Shown one piece after another: positions 43,361 to 51,725 of a DNA stretch of 58,347 nt. Origin of the DNA: Alistipes sp. Lineage in GTDB: Bacteria > Bacteroidota > Bacteroidia > Bacteroidales > Rikenellaceae. Made by a program: the position numbers and the translations under genes. The notes beneath the pieces are model-generated. The model was not told the origin of the DNA, did not search any database, and saw nothing but the letters and a program-made list of their open reading frames with translations. The stretch's first letter is position 1, and each line of letters starts with the position of its first letter. The stretch spans positions 1-58,347 of the forward strand of contig JAFXFM010000019.1 of assembly GCA_017520545.1 (NCBI GenBank), in the 5' to 3' direction.

Positions 43361-44379
43361 AGATTGGCGATATAGAGTTTCGCAAGGAGGCGTTGTTTTT
43401 AGCCCCGATGGAGGACGTTACCGACCCCTCGTTCCGCTACATTTGTAAACGTTTCGGAGCGGATATGGTAACGACCGAGTTTATCTCGTCGGACGGGCTT
43501 ATCCGCGATGCTTGGAAGTCGCGTGCAAAGTTGAATATCAACGATTTTGAGCGCCCTGTGGCTATTCAGATATATGGCAACCAGATTGAACCGATGGTCG
43601 AGGCTGCGCGTATTGCCGAGTCGGCAAATCCCGATATTGTAGATATCAATTTCGGTTGCCCGATGAAGAAAATTGCGGGGCGTGGAGCAGGCTCGGGAAT
43701 GATGCGTGATGTGCCGTTGATGGTCGAAATGACGCGACAGATTGTCGAGGCTGTCAAAAAGCCTGTTACGGTGAAGACTCGTCTCGGCTGGGACGATGAG
43801 TCGAAAAATATAGAGGAGATTGCGCTGCGACTGCAAGATGTAGGTATTGCTGCTCTGACAATCCACGGACGTACCCGTTGCCAGCTCTATAAAGGAGAGG
43901 CGGATTGGACCTTGATTGGCAAGGTCAAAAACAACCCACTCATAAAAATTCCGATTATCGGCAATGGCGATGTCGATTCGGGCGAAAAGGCGCGTGAGAT
44001 GTTCGACCGCTACGGCGTTGATGCGGTGATGATTGGTCGTGCTACCTATGGTCGCCCGTGGATATTCCGCGAGGTGCGCCACTATCTCGATACTGGTGAG
44101 GTGATGCCGCAGCCGAGTGTTGTAGAGCGTGTGGCGATAGCGAAGGAGCACTTGGCAAAGTCTATCGAAGTGAAGGGTGAGCGTGTTGGCGTGTTGGAGA
44201 TGCGTCGCCACCTATCGAACTATTTTAAGGGTTTGCCAAACTTTAAGGATACGAGAATGAAATTGGTTACGTTGAACGACCCTGCGGAGTTGTTTGCGAC
44301 GATTGACTCGATAACGGAGCGTTGGGGCAATTTTGATACAGCGGAGTGTGTGCCACCACCACTCTCGCACGATATTTAG
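43357..44379 (+). CDS. dus: tRNA-dihydrouridine synthase (DusB-like)
   Basis: 340 residues. The FMN-binding TIM barrel begins LFLAPMEDVTDPSFRYICKRFGAD. The catalytic Cys is in DINFGCPMKKIAGRGAG near residue 100. FMN/tRNA residues appear in VKTRLGWDD, TIHGRTRCQLYKG near 170 and GNGDV...DAVMIGRATYGRPW near 205-232. The C-terminal helical tRNA-binding domain is present. It reduces uridine in tRNA D-loops. The ATG overlaps the previous stop (ATGA). Confidence 0.92.
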   Translation: MKIGDIEFRKEALFLAPMEDVTDPSFRYICKRFGADMVTTEFISSDGLIRDAWKSRAKLNINDFERPVAIQIYGNQIEPMVEAARIAESANPDIVDINFGCPMKKIAGRGAGSGMMRDVPLMVEMTRQIVEAVKKPVTVKTRLGWDDESKNIEEIALRLQDVGIAALTIHGRTRCQLYKGEADWTLIGKVKNNPLIKIPIIGNGDVDSGEKAREMFDRYGVDAVMIGRATYGRPWIFREVRHYLDTGEVMPQPSVVERVAIAKEHLAKSIEVKGERVGVLEMRRHLSNYFKGLPNFKDTRMKLVTLNDPAELFATIDSITERWGNFDTAECVPPPLSHDI

Positions 44380-44406
44380 CAAATTGTAAAGACAAAAATA
44401 TAGACT

Positions 44407-44919
44407 ATGATTCTAAAATTCAGAATGTTGAGCGACGAGAACGACAATTTCGTTCGCGATTTCGAGGTTGATCCGATGATGAAACTATCGGAGTTTCACG
44501 ACTTTATTATTCGCTCGATTGGTTACGACGATTGTATGGCATCGTTCTTTACGGCGGACGAGGAGTGGCAGCGTTGCCGCGAATTTACGCTTATGGATAT
44601 GGGTGATACGGGATATGAGGGCGAAGATGCTCCATTGCCAATGGCGAAGACGTCGTTGGCGGAGATTATCGTGGCAGACTATACCCGACTAATCTACCTC
44701 TTCGATATGTTTGCCGAGCGTGCGTTCTATATCGAGTTGGTGGGCTCGTCGGAGCCAAATCCTACGCTCGAATACCCTCGTGTAGCGTTCGAGAATGCTC
44801 CGGTGCCAGACCAGTACGATCCCGATGCAGTGGATTCGAATGCAGGCTCTATCTTCGACGAGATGATGGACGACTTTGGCGACTTTGATGGCGATAGCGA
44901 TGGCGATGACGAGTGGTAG
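44407..44919 (+). CDS. pRiA4b ORF-3-like / IS1096 passenger-like protein
   Basis: 170 residues. The 'FRMLSDENDNFVRDFEVDPMMKLSEFHDFIIRSIGYDDCMASFFT' start, followed by 'L.D....Y.YDF.D....I.LVG', matches the PF07929 alpha/beta fold, widespread in bacteria and of unknown function. The C-terminal 35 residues are an acidic tail (DDFGDFDGDSDGDDEW). No transposase is nearby, so this is probably a chromosomal family member. It overlaps miaA. Confidence 0.7.
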   Translation: MILKFRMLSDENDNFVRDFEVDPMMKLSEFHDFIIRSIGYDDCMASFFTADEEWQRCREFTLMDMGDTGYEGEDAPLPMAKTSLAEIIVADYTRLIYLFDMFAERAFYIELVGSSEPNPTLEYPRVAFENAPVPDQYDPDAVDSNAGSIFDEMMDDFGDFDGDSDGDDEW

Positions 44920-45811
44920 AAAACGACTTATCGTAATCGTAGGCGCGACAGGTTCGGGTAAGACCGATTTGAGTATCGCCGTAGCCGAGCATTTCGCTGC
45001 ACCGATAATCTCGACCGATTCACGCCAATTTTATCGCGGAATGGCGATAGGTACGGCGCAACCTTCGCGCGAGCAGAGGGCTCGCGTGGAGCACCACCTC
45101 GTAGATTGTCTGGATGTCAGCGAGGAGTTTAATTGCGGTGCATACGAGCGTGTGGCTTTGGAACGGCTCTTGGAGTTGTTCCAGAAGCACGATACGGTAG
45201 TTGCTGTGGGTGGCTCGGGCTTGTATATTAAGGCGTTGTGCGAAGGTATGGACGATCTGCCCGATGCAGAGCCTGCACTGCGTGAGAAGTTGCTCGAAAG
45301 GCTCAAAACCGAGGGATTATCGTCGCTTGTCGAACAGTTGCGAGAGTTGGACGAGGTCTATTATAATGAGGTCGATAGGTGCAATCCACAGCGAGTGCTT
45401 CGCGCATTGGAGGTTTGCCTGACAACGGGGCGCCCATACTCGTCGTTACGTAGCGGAGGCACGAAAAAGCGCGATTTCGAGATTGTGAAGGTTGGTATCG
45501 ACTATCCGCGTGAGGAGTTATATGACCGCATAAATCGTCGTGTGGAGATGATGATGGCGGAAGGTTTGGAGGCAGAGGCACGAGCGATGCTACCCCACCG
45601 ACACTTGAACGCTTTGCAGACGGTCGGTTTTAGCGAGATGTTCGACTACTTCGACGGCACGATTTCGCGTGATGAGGCGGTTGAACTTATAAAGCGCAAT
45701 TCACGCCGTTACGCCAAGCGACAGATGACGTGGTTTAGACGAGATAAGGAGATAGCGTGGTTTGAAAAACCAACTCCCGAAGCAGTAATTAAATACTTGG
45801 AACAGAAATAG
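44906..45811 (+). CDS. miaA: tRNA dimethylallyltransferase MiaA
   Basis: 301 residues from ATG 44906; ATGs at 44876 and 44900 are also in frame but lie deeper in the previous gene. P-loop IVGATGSGKTDLS lies at residues 8-20, DSRQFYRGMAIGTAQP near 38, HHLVDCLDVSEEFNCGAYE near 62, VGGSGLYIKALCEG near 100 and the FQTVGF-like LQTVGFSEM near 234. It adds dimethylallyl to A37 of tRNAs reading UNN codons. Last gene of the plus-strand set, followed by a bidirectional terminator. Confidence 0.95.
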   Translation: MTSGRKRLIVIVGATGSGKTDLSIAVAEHFAAPIISTDSRQFYRGMAIGTAQPSREQRARVEHHLVDCLDVSEEFNCGAYERVALERLLELFQKHDTVVAVGGSGLYIKALCEGMDDLPDAEPALREKLLERLKTEGLSSLVEQLRELDEVYYNEVDRCNPQRVLRALEVCLTTGRPYSSLRSGGTKKRDFEIVKVGIDYPREELYDRINRRVEMMMAEGLEAEARAMLPHRHLNALQTVGFSEMFDYFDGTISRDEAVELIKRNSRRYAKRQMTWFRRDKEIAWFEKPTPEAVIKYLEQK

Positions 45812-45812
45812 A

Positions 45813-45840
45813 AAAAGCCCGACTAAACAAGTCGGGCTTT
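45813..45840. terminator. Bidirectional terminator between convergent genes
   Basis: AAAGCCCGACT/AGTCGGGCTTT stem around TAAACA, T-rich on both sides, with five T on the minus-strand exit. Confidence 0.88.
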
Positions 45841-45858
45841 GATTTTGTCGCAAGTGGA

Positions 45859-47613
45859 TTAGAACAAGAAACCAAGGTTTGCAGTGAGTCCGTGAACCCA
45901 ATACTTTACGGGGTAAACCTTCGCATCGCCACTGAATAGACGAGCTCCGTAGCGATTGTCGATGCGATAACCAACACCTAAATAGATTGCCGACTTGTCG
46001 CCAATGCGGAAATTTACACCCAACGAAGCCTTACCAAATATACTCATTTGGTTGTACGACAATGTGTGGTTTGGTGTAGGGTGATACTGCTCTCTGATTG
46101 GCGAGAACTCTGCACCTGCGGTGAGTGCAAAGTATGGAGCAACCTTCGTGTCGCGCGACATATTGACCTTGAAGTGAATATACGCAGGAATAGAGAATGT
46201 TGCCAATGGCAGTGCGCCAATCTCCATCTCCGGATAGTAACTACTTGAGCTTCCACCAGGATATCCGTCCCCCGCTGGTCCCATTTCTTGTACTCCTCCG
46301 TCGATATTCCAGATAATACCCGTACCTACGCCGAGGAATACCATATTGTTGAAGTTGCAACCCAACGCATAGTTGAGCGAAGCGGCCATATCGAGAGCCT
46401 GGATATTCTGCAAATTCTGCGCGGTTGCCATAAATCCGAATTCGAGCATCTGACCAAAGCGGTTCTTCTTCAACGGCTTCTTTGGCTTCTTTTCCAATGG
46501 AACCTGGTCCTCATCACGATTAGATGCAGTTTCGTACGCCTGACTTGTCTGCTGAGGGACAGTGGTAACAACGCTCTGCTGCGCTGGTTGTGCGACTACA
46601 ACGCTCTGCTTCTCCTCCGCTACGGTCTTGGTAGGTGGGATTTGCACAACAGCCACCTCGCTCGGTGCGGCAGCTTGCTTTTCGGCAGTGGCGCGGGCTT
46701 CCTGTTCAGCCTTTGCCTTAGCTTCAGCTATGATGCGAGCCCTCTCCTCTTCCGCCTGAGCTTTTGCCTCGGCAATAATGCGTGCTTTCTCCTTCTCGGC
46801 TGCAATGCGGGCCTCCTCCTCGGCTTGCTTCTTTGCTTCGGCGATGATGCGAGCCTTCTCCTGCTCTACGGCGATGCGTGCCTCCTCTTCGGCTTTCGCA
46901 TTTGCCTCTGCCAAAAGACGTTGCTTCTCCTGCTCGGCGGCGATGCGAGCAGCCTCCTCTGCCTTTGCTTTCTCGGCAGCAACACGAGCCTCTTCGGCAG
47001 CCTTCGCCTTCGCTTCGGCTATAAGACGCTGCTTCTCTTGCTCGGCGGCGATGCGAGCAGCCTCCTCTGCCTTTGCTTTCTCGGCGGCAACACGAGCCTC
47101 CTCGGCAGCCTTCGCCTTTGCTTCGGCTATAAGACGTTGCTTCTCCTGCTCGGCAGCCAAACGTGCAGCCTCCTCTGCCGCAGCCTTCTCCGCAGCAATG
47201 CGTGCAGCTTCTTTTTCTGCGGCAAGTCGGATAGCCTCCCTCTCGGCAGCCAAACGTGCCGCCTCTTGTTCTGCGGCTATACGTGCTGCCTTCTCGGCTT
47301 TGGCCTTATTGGCAGCGTACTTCTTATCGACCTTCAACTTGAAGACGATGATGGAGCCGTCGATTTCAGCCTGCGCCGCAATGTAGCCATCTAACGACGC
47401 CTCTACAAATTTGCTTTGCAGCGAAACTTGCATCTCGAAGGTACCCTTAGCCGTAGATGTTGTGGTAGCGCTGTCGGAAACAGCCTTGATAGTGGCACCT
47501 TGTAGTGGCTCACCTTCGGCATCTCGCACATAACCTTTCACTGTGCGAGTTCCTTGTGCCAAGGCAGAGAGTGATAAAAGCCCTAAGAAGGCAATTATTA
47601 ATAATCTCTTCAT
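45859..47613 (-). CDS. Outer-membrane beta-barrel protein with TolA-like helical stalk
   Basis: 584 residues. After the signal peptide (LSLSALAQ) comes a carboxypeptidase-regulatory-like domain, residues 21-95 (GYVRDAEGEPLQGATIKAVS). A very long Ala/Glu/Lys/Arg helix follows, about 98-325, in repeats of 36 residues (AARIAAEQEKQRLIAEAKAK and variants). Then a linker (VVVAQPAQQSVVTTVPQQ) and a C-terminal eight-stranded-type barrel, about 385-584, ending in LTANLGFLF with terminal Phe. The helix probably spans periplasm and peptidoglycan, with the barrel in the outer membrane. The gene starts 6 bases after the stop of the lipoprotein gene, so both form one operon. Confidence 0.75.
   Translation of the reverse strand: MKRLLIIAFLGLLSLSALAQGTRTVKGYVRDAEGEPLQGATIKAVSDSATTTSTAKGTFEMQVSLQSKFVEASLDGYIAAQAEIDGSIIVFKLKVDKKYAANKAKAEKAARIAAEQEAARLAAEREAIRLAAEKEAARIAAEKAAAEEAARLAAEQEKQRLIAEAKAKAAEEARVAAEKAKAEEAARIAAEQEKQRLIAEAKAKAAEEARVAAEKAKAEEAARIAAEQEKQRLLAEANAKAEEEARIAVEQEKARIIAEAKKQAEEEARIAAEKEKARIIAEAKAQAEEERARIIAEAKAKAEQEARATAEKQAAAPSEVAVVQIPPTKTVAEEKQSVVVAQPAQQSVVTTVPQQTSQAYETASNRDEDQVPLEKKPKKPLKKNRFGQMLEFGFMATAQNLQNIQALDMAASLNYALGCNFNNMVFLGVGTGIIWNIDGGVQEMGPAGDGYPGGSSSSYYPEMEIGALPLATFSIPAYIHFKVNMSRDTKVAPYFALTAGAEFSPIREQYHPTPNHTLSYNQMSIFGKASLGVNFRIGDKSAIYLGVGYRIDNRYGARLFSGDAKVYPVKYWVHGLTANLGFLF
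46915..47190 (-). repeat. 108-bp tandem DNA repeats inside the helical stalk
   Basis: About two and a half units of 108 bases encoding AARxAAEQEKQRLxAEAKAK followed by AAEEARVAAEKAKAEE. They are almost identical at DNA level, so the unit number may vary between strains. Confidence 0.7.
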
Positions 47614-47619
47614 AAAATA

Positions 47620-48093
47620 CTATTTGCCCATTAACTTTTCGAGGAAAGTAACGCCACCTGCACCGGCAGGCATAGCCGACTTCTTCTTGCCCAAGTTGGT
47701 CTTCGAAACCTCGCGGAGGTACTCATCACCAGGCGAGCGGAAATTAACATACTTTGCAGGATAGCCAGTGATAGTAACCGACTCGATAGTGCCATCAGAA
47801 GCGTACTTGATTTGATTTTCGAGAGCAACCATTACGTCCGAATTGCCATTTGCGAGAAGAGCCTCGCGAATAGCGGTATTTACGATGTTCTCTGCACCTC
47901 CGTTTGCAACGGTCTTGGTAGGAACGTAAGAGTACTCGATTTTTGTCGGCGAAACTTTAAGATCCGCAAATACGGCAACAACAGGGTCCAAGACGCTGAT
48001 TCTGTTGTGAGTTGCGGTGTTTACGAGTCTGCTCGAACAACTGGAAAACATCATAGCCGATGCTAAAACCGCCAAAGTGAAAAACTTCTTCAT
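47620..48093 (-). CDS. Small lipoprotein of unknown function
   Basis: 157 residues from ATG 48093; the longer frame to 48210 has no signal. Signal peptide with lipobox MFSSC (Cys near 19). A domain of about 110 residues follows (VVAVFADLKVSPTKIEYSYVPTKTVANGGAENIVNTAIREALLANGNSDVMVAL...), with an alternating strand/helix pattern and a Gly-rich C-terminus (KKSAMPAGAGGVTF). First gene of a two-gene operon with the barrel protein, which it may assist or anchor. Possible -7 box TAAATTTG (complement of 48237-48244). Confidence 0.7.
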   Translation of the reverse strand: MKKFFTLAVLASAMMFSSCSSRLVNTATHNRISVLDPVVAVFADLKVSPTKIEYSYVPTKTVANGGAENIVNTAIREALLANGNSDVMVALENQIKYASDGTIESVTITGYPAKYVNFRSPGDEYLREVSKTNLGKKKSAMPAGAGGVTFLEKLMGK

Positions 48094-48236
48094 AGTAATT
48101 AAGTTTTTTTGTGCGCACCAACCTCTAATACGCTTGTAAATAAACGGAGAGTGTGAGGTTGTATCATCTCCCACTGCACTATCATTTGCTCGTGGGGCAG
48201 ATATGAACACTCTCGTAATTAAATGGATTTATATCA

Positions 48237-48244
48237 CAAATTTA
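48237..48244 (-). promoter_or_regulatory. -7 box of the lipoprotein/barrel operon
   Basis: The minus strand reads TAAATTTG, about 145 bases before the ATG at 48093. Confidence 0.45.
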
Positions 48245-48572
48245 TAAAATAAATTTTATATATCGCACTATTTTGCTGAAAAAATATCTTTCGAGCAAAA
48301 ATAGTTGTACGTGTGGAGGGAGTTGCTGGCGTGCGTAGAGATGTTTGGTTTTGATGCCTTAATGGCTCTCCTCTCCGTTCTGGGTACGATTTTTCGTACC
48401 CGTGGTTGTGAGAAGGGCTTTTTCCTTTTGGTGTCCCCCTTGATTGTTGGGTATCGTTTTCGATGCCTATGGCATAGAATGACAATGAATGGCATTCGTT
48501 CGCCGAGACTCACTTAATGGCAATAAATGGCAACTCTCTTGTTTGCCACGACTGATTTCTTCGAACGAGAAC
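48245..48572. other. Gene-free spacer
   Basis: No credible coding sequence. It holds a hairpin GGGTACGA/TCGTACCC at 48382-48401 and several AATGGCA-like short repeats (about 48490-48535) similar to those after the SUMF-protein gene. Otherwise I see nothing in it. Confidence 0.5.
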
Positions 48573-48573
48573 G

Positions 48574-48616
48574 AAAAAAAACAGAGTCCGCTATCGATAA
48601 ATAGCGAACTCTGTTT
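48574..48616 (-). terminator. Terminator of tRNA-Leu
   Basis: On the minus strand, AACAGAGT-x-CGCTAT pairs with ATAGCG-x-ACTCTGTT (one mismatch) and is followed by eight T. Confidence 0.85.
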
Positions 48617-48620
48617 TAAG

Positions 48621-48706
48621 TACTCGGAGCGGGAATCGAACCCGCACGGCCATTACTGGCCACAGGATTTTAAGTCCGGCGTGTCTACCTATTCCACCAT
48701 CCGAGC
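48621..48706 (-). tRNA. tRNA-Leu (anticodon UAA)
   Basis: 86-base class II tRNA on the minus strand with acceptor GCTCGGA/TCCGAGT, anticodon loop CTTAAAA (UAA), a long variable arm (TGGCCAGTAATGGCCG), and T-loop TTCGATT. CCA is not encoded. Confidence 0.95.
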
Positions 48707-48719
48707 CCTATTTGCGGTG

Positions 48720-48727
48720 CAAATGTA
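48720..48727 (-). promoter_or_regulatory. -7 box of tRNA-Leu
   Basis: The minus strand reads TACATTTG, 13 bases before the tRNA 5' end. Confidence 0.55.
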
Positions 48728-48782
48728 CAATTAAAAATGCAAAATGCAAAATACAGCGTGCAAAATTGCCTAAAATTTGATT

Positions 48783-50099
48783 CTATTTGCGTTTGCGCTT
48801 GCGTTGTGCGCGGTGGCTCTTTTTGCGGGATTTGTTGATTTTGCGGCGAATACCCAAAACGAGCAACACACCAAACGATATCACGATTATCATTAAGTTC
48901 CACAATGGCACATCCTCGCCCTTTACTCGTGCCCACATCTCCAACATCTTTGGTGTGCGATCGCCCGAATCGTGCATCATAGCGCAACGCTCAATAACCG
49001 ACTTGTCCGGATATAATACAGGATTTAATTTGACATTCTCGGCTCCATCGCCAAAGAAATAGGAGGCATCAATGGTCTCTTCGAGTTCGTCGTCGCTCTG
49101 TGCTTCGAGTACTTCGGGTGAAGCGATAACGCTCACATAGCCAATCTCTTCCATATTGCGAATGGCAATATCGGGACGGCACAAAAAGTTTATGAAGTAG
49201 CGTGCAGCCTTGGTATTTACGGCATATTTTGGAATTACCCAGCCGTCGAACCATACGTTACTACCCTCCTTCGGCACGACGTAGTCGAGTGGAACACCTA
49301 CCTCGGCAGCCTCCTCGATAGCCCAAACAGCATCGCCACTCCACGTGAGGTTGAGATATGCCTTCTCCTTGGTCATCATCTCTTTGCCGAAGTCTGCCTC
49401 CCAACCGGCAACCAATTTTTTCGCTTTTTTGAGGAACTTTTCAACATCGGCAATCGAGGCGTCCGTAGAGTCGTACATCAACTCGTCGAGTGTGGTCTTA
49501 CCCTCGGCTAACTCCTTCTGACGCAGATAGATAAGAATTGTGCTATATACATCACGGAAGGCATCTTTGATAAATATCTTCTTCTCGAACTTCTCGTTGT
49601 GCAGTGCGCCCCAAGTCGAAGCCTCATCGCGCGTAACATAGCGCGTATTATAGAGGAGTCCCGTAGTACCCCACATATAACCCACGGCGTAGTCGTTGGC
49701 ATTCTTACCCGAGCCGTCAATCTTGTTGAAGCAGTCGATGATATAAGGCGAGATATTTTGCAGATAGTTAGGCGTTTTACCGAAATCTTTATCTATCGGC
49801 AAAAGCATATCGTTGCGCAACATACGCTCGATAATGTACTCCGAAGGACAGACCACATCGAAATCCTCCTTACCGCGCTCAATCTTTGCCAACATAATCT
49901 CGTTGATGTCGAAGAGTTGGTAGATAATCTCGACCTCCTCGCCCGTCTGCTCCTTGTACCACACCTTGAAGTCGTCCAAGACGCTCTCGTCAATATAGTC
50001 CGCCCAGTTGTAGATTTTGAGCGTGTGGGCACGGTCTGCCGCACCAACCGAAAAGGCGGTGCAGATAGCACAAAGTATTGTAATTAAGACTCTTTTCAT
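48783..50099 (-). CDS. potD: Spermidine/putrescine-binding protein PotD with C-terminal membrane anchor
   Basis: 438 residues. The signal peptide (ending SVGAADR) and substrate-binding domain match PotD: LKIYNWADYIDESVLDDFK near 28, DVVCPSEYIIERML near 82, YAVGYMWGTTGLLYN near 138, LNLTWSGDAVWAIEEA near 247 and WFDGWVIPKYAVN near 280. Unlike ordinary PotD (about 350 residues), it continues with a hydrophobic helix (LWNLMIIVISFGVLLVLGI near 400-418) and a strongly basic tail, so it should be tethered to the inner membrane with the tail in the cytoplasm. Last gene of the pot operon, 6 bases after potC. Confidence 0.9.
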   Translation of the reverse strand: MKRVLITILCAICTAFSVGAADRAHTLKIYNWADYIDESVLDDFKVWYKEQTGEEVEIIYQLFDINEIMLAKIERGKEDFDVVCPSEYIIERMLRNDMLLPIDKDFGKTPNYLQNISPYIIDCFNKIDGSGKNANDYAVGYMWGTTGLLYNTRYVTRDEASTWGALHNEKFEKKIFIKDAFRDVYSTILIYLRQKELAEGKTTLDELMYDSTDASIADVEKFLKKAKKLVAGWEADFGKEMMTKEKAYLNLTWSGDAVWAIEEAAEVGVPLDYVVPKEGSNVWFDGWVIPKYAVNTKAARYFINFLCRPDIAIRNMEEIGYVSVIASPEVLEAQSDDELEETIDASYFFGDGAENVKLNPVLYPDKSVIERCAMMHDSGDRTPKMLEMWARVKGEDVPLWNLMIIVISFGVLLVLGIRRKINKSRKKSHRAQRKRKRK

Positions 50100-50105
50100 C
50101 GTAGG

Positions 50106-50906
50106 TTACATTGCTTGCTTGCGCTTGGCAGCACGCTTTGCGCGAACATTTATGATTATGAGCAGTAGCAGTACCACTGCAAAAATAATTGTCGATAGTG
50201 GTCGCAATTCGGGTGTCAGACCACCCTTTCGAGCATCGGCATAGATGTAGGTCGAGAGGGTTTCTAAGCCCTCATTACCCTTGGTAAAGAGCGTTACTGC
50301 GAAGTCGTCAATCGAGAGCGTAAACGCAAGTATAAAGCCCGAAATCATTCCCGGGCGAATCTCCGGAATGATGATTTTTCGCAGTGCCTGAAATGGTGTT
50401 GCTCCCAAGTCGAGGGCTGCTTCGTAGATATTGGGATTCATCTGCTGCAAACGCGGCATAACATTCAACACAACATACGGAGTGCAGAATGCTATGTGTG
50501 CCAGAACGACGGTTGTGTAGCCCTGCGAAATGCCCAAACTCACAAAGAGCAGGAATAGTGAAATACCCGTAATAATATCGGGATTGAGCATAGGTATGTC
50601 GTTCAAGAAGTTGATAACCTGCTTCTTGCGACCGCGCATATTGAATATGCCGATAGCGGCAACTGTGCCCAGAAGTGTCGAAGCGATAGCGGCAATCAGT
50701 GCTATGCTCAAAGTGTTCTGTATTGCTGAGAGCAAAGAGTGGTGGGTTCCCCCACTGAAAAGCGAGGTGTAGAGTTTGGTCGAAAAACCTGTCCAATTGC
50801 CCAAAACTTTCGACTCGGTGAACGAGAAGATGCCGATGATGATAATCGGAGCGTATAGCAACGCCAATAGCGTCCACAAATAGAGCTGTGCGAAAAATTT
50901 CTTCAT
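50106..50906 (-). CDS. potC: Polyamine ABC transporter permease PotC
   Basis: 266 residues with six hydrophobic segments and the binding-protein-dependent permease signature EAALDLGATPFQALRKIIIPEIRPG near 165 (EAA loop). The family pattern of PotC is seen in LYLWTLLALLYAPIIIIGIFSF at the start and FTLSIDDFAVTLFTKG near 205. It forms the inner-membrane channel with PotB and is driven by PotA. It starts 13 bases after potB. Confidence 0.93.
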   Translation of the reverse strand: MKKFFAQLYLWTLLALLYAPIIIIGIFSFTESKVLGNWTGFSTKLYTSLFSGGTHHSLLSAIQNTLSIALIAAIASTLLGTVAAIGIFNMRGRKKQVINFLNDIPMLNPDIITGISLFLLFVSLGISQGYTTVVLAHIAFCTPYVVLNVMPRLQQMNPNIYEAALDLGATPFQALRKIIIPEIRPGMISGFILAFTLSIDDFAVTLFTKGNEGLETLSTYIYADARKGGLTPELRPLSTIIFAVVLLLLIIINVRAKRAAKRKQAM

Positions 50907-50919
50907 ACCTTCTCCTCCT

Positions 50920-51720
50920 CTAAATTAGGCTGTCGCTGTCCGTCTGCTCATCTCCATCGGAGAATAGCGATGTTATGCCGATGATTATGAGCATAATCAG
51001 CGACAACGCTGCACCATAGTTCCACATTCCGTTATTTATATTCTCCTGAATGGTTGTACCGAACAGTTTTACGTTGTTCATCGTGAGCAACTCGGCGATG
51101 GCGAAGGTCGATATTGTTGGCATAAACACCATCATAATGCCCGACATTACACCCGGCATTGAGAGTGGTATGGTAACCTTGCGAAATACCTCAATAGGTG
51201 TAGCACCCAAATCCTCGGCAGCCTCAATAAGCGAGTGGTCCATCTTTTTGAGGGTGTTGTAGATGGGGTAAATCATAAACGGCAGGAAGTTATAGACCAT
51301 ACCGAAAATCAGCGCTCCCTCGCCAAGTGGAAACTTCAAGAAGTCGAAGAGAGCCACCGTAGCGAGTGTGCGCACCAAGATATTTATCCACATAGGCAGG
51401 ATAAACAGCACAACCATAACCTCAGAACTGTTGAGCTTGCGATTGCTCAAAATCCAAGCGGCTGGATAACCTAATAATATGCATAAAATGGTGGTTATGA
51501 GTGCGATACCTATCGAATATATGAAAGTGTTTACCGCTTCGGGTTGCGTTACGAACTTTGTGAAGTTTTCGAGCGAGAATGCCCCATTGCTATCTTGAAA
51601 GGCATAGACAACAATCAGCACGAGAGGCAGTGCCACAAACATAGCAAGGAATATGGCGTATGGTATCGCCCAATTCGCTCGTTTGTTGAATAGTTTAGAT
51701 ACGAAATTCATCTTTGCCAA
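50920..51720 (-). CDS. potB: Polyamine ABC transporter permease PotB
   Basis: 266 residues with six hydrophobic helices. The EAA loop EAAEDLGATPIEVFRKVTIPLSMPG lies near 170, and the PotB-like second half has MVFMPTISTFAIAELLTMNN. Partner of PotC in the inner membrane. Starts 5 bases after potA. Confidence 0.93.
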   Translation of the reverse strand: MAKMNFVSKLFNKRANWAIPYAIFLAMFVALPLVLIVVYAFQDSNGAFSLENFTKFVTQPEAVNTFIYSIGIALITTILCILLGYPAAWILSNRKLNSSEVMVVLFILPMWINILVRTLATVALFDFLKFPLGEGALIFGMVYNFLPFMIYPIYNTLKKMDHSLIEAAEDLGATPIEVFRKVTIPLSMPGVMSGIMMVFMPTISTFAIAELLTMNNVKLFGTTIQENINNGMWNYGAALSLIMLIIIGITSLFSDGDEQTDSDSLI

Positions 51721-51725
51721 AGGGG

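Noticed and set aside
44407-44919. Remnant of an IS1096-type insertion sequence
   Set aside because: The protein family is named after that element, but there are no inverted repeats, transposase or target duplication around it.
46288-47394. Long plus-strand frames opposite the TolA-like repeat
   Set aside because: They are produced by the repeated Ala/Glu/Lys codons of the true minus-strand gene; the translation is low-complexity Cys/Leu/Ser or Ala/Ser.
48234-48513. Short frames between the lipoprotein gene and tRNA-Leu
   Set aside because: They run through short repeats and a hairpin, with no conserved-looking residues.
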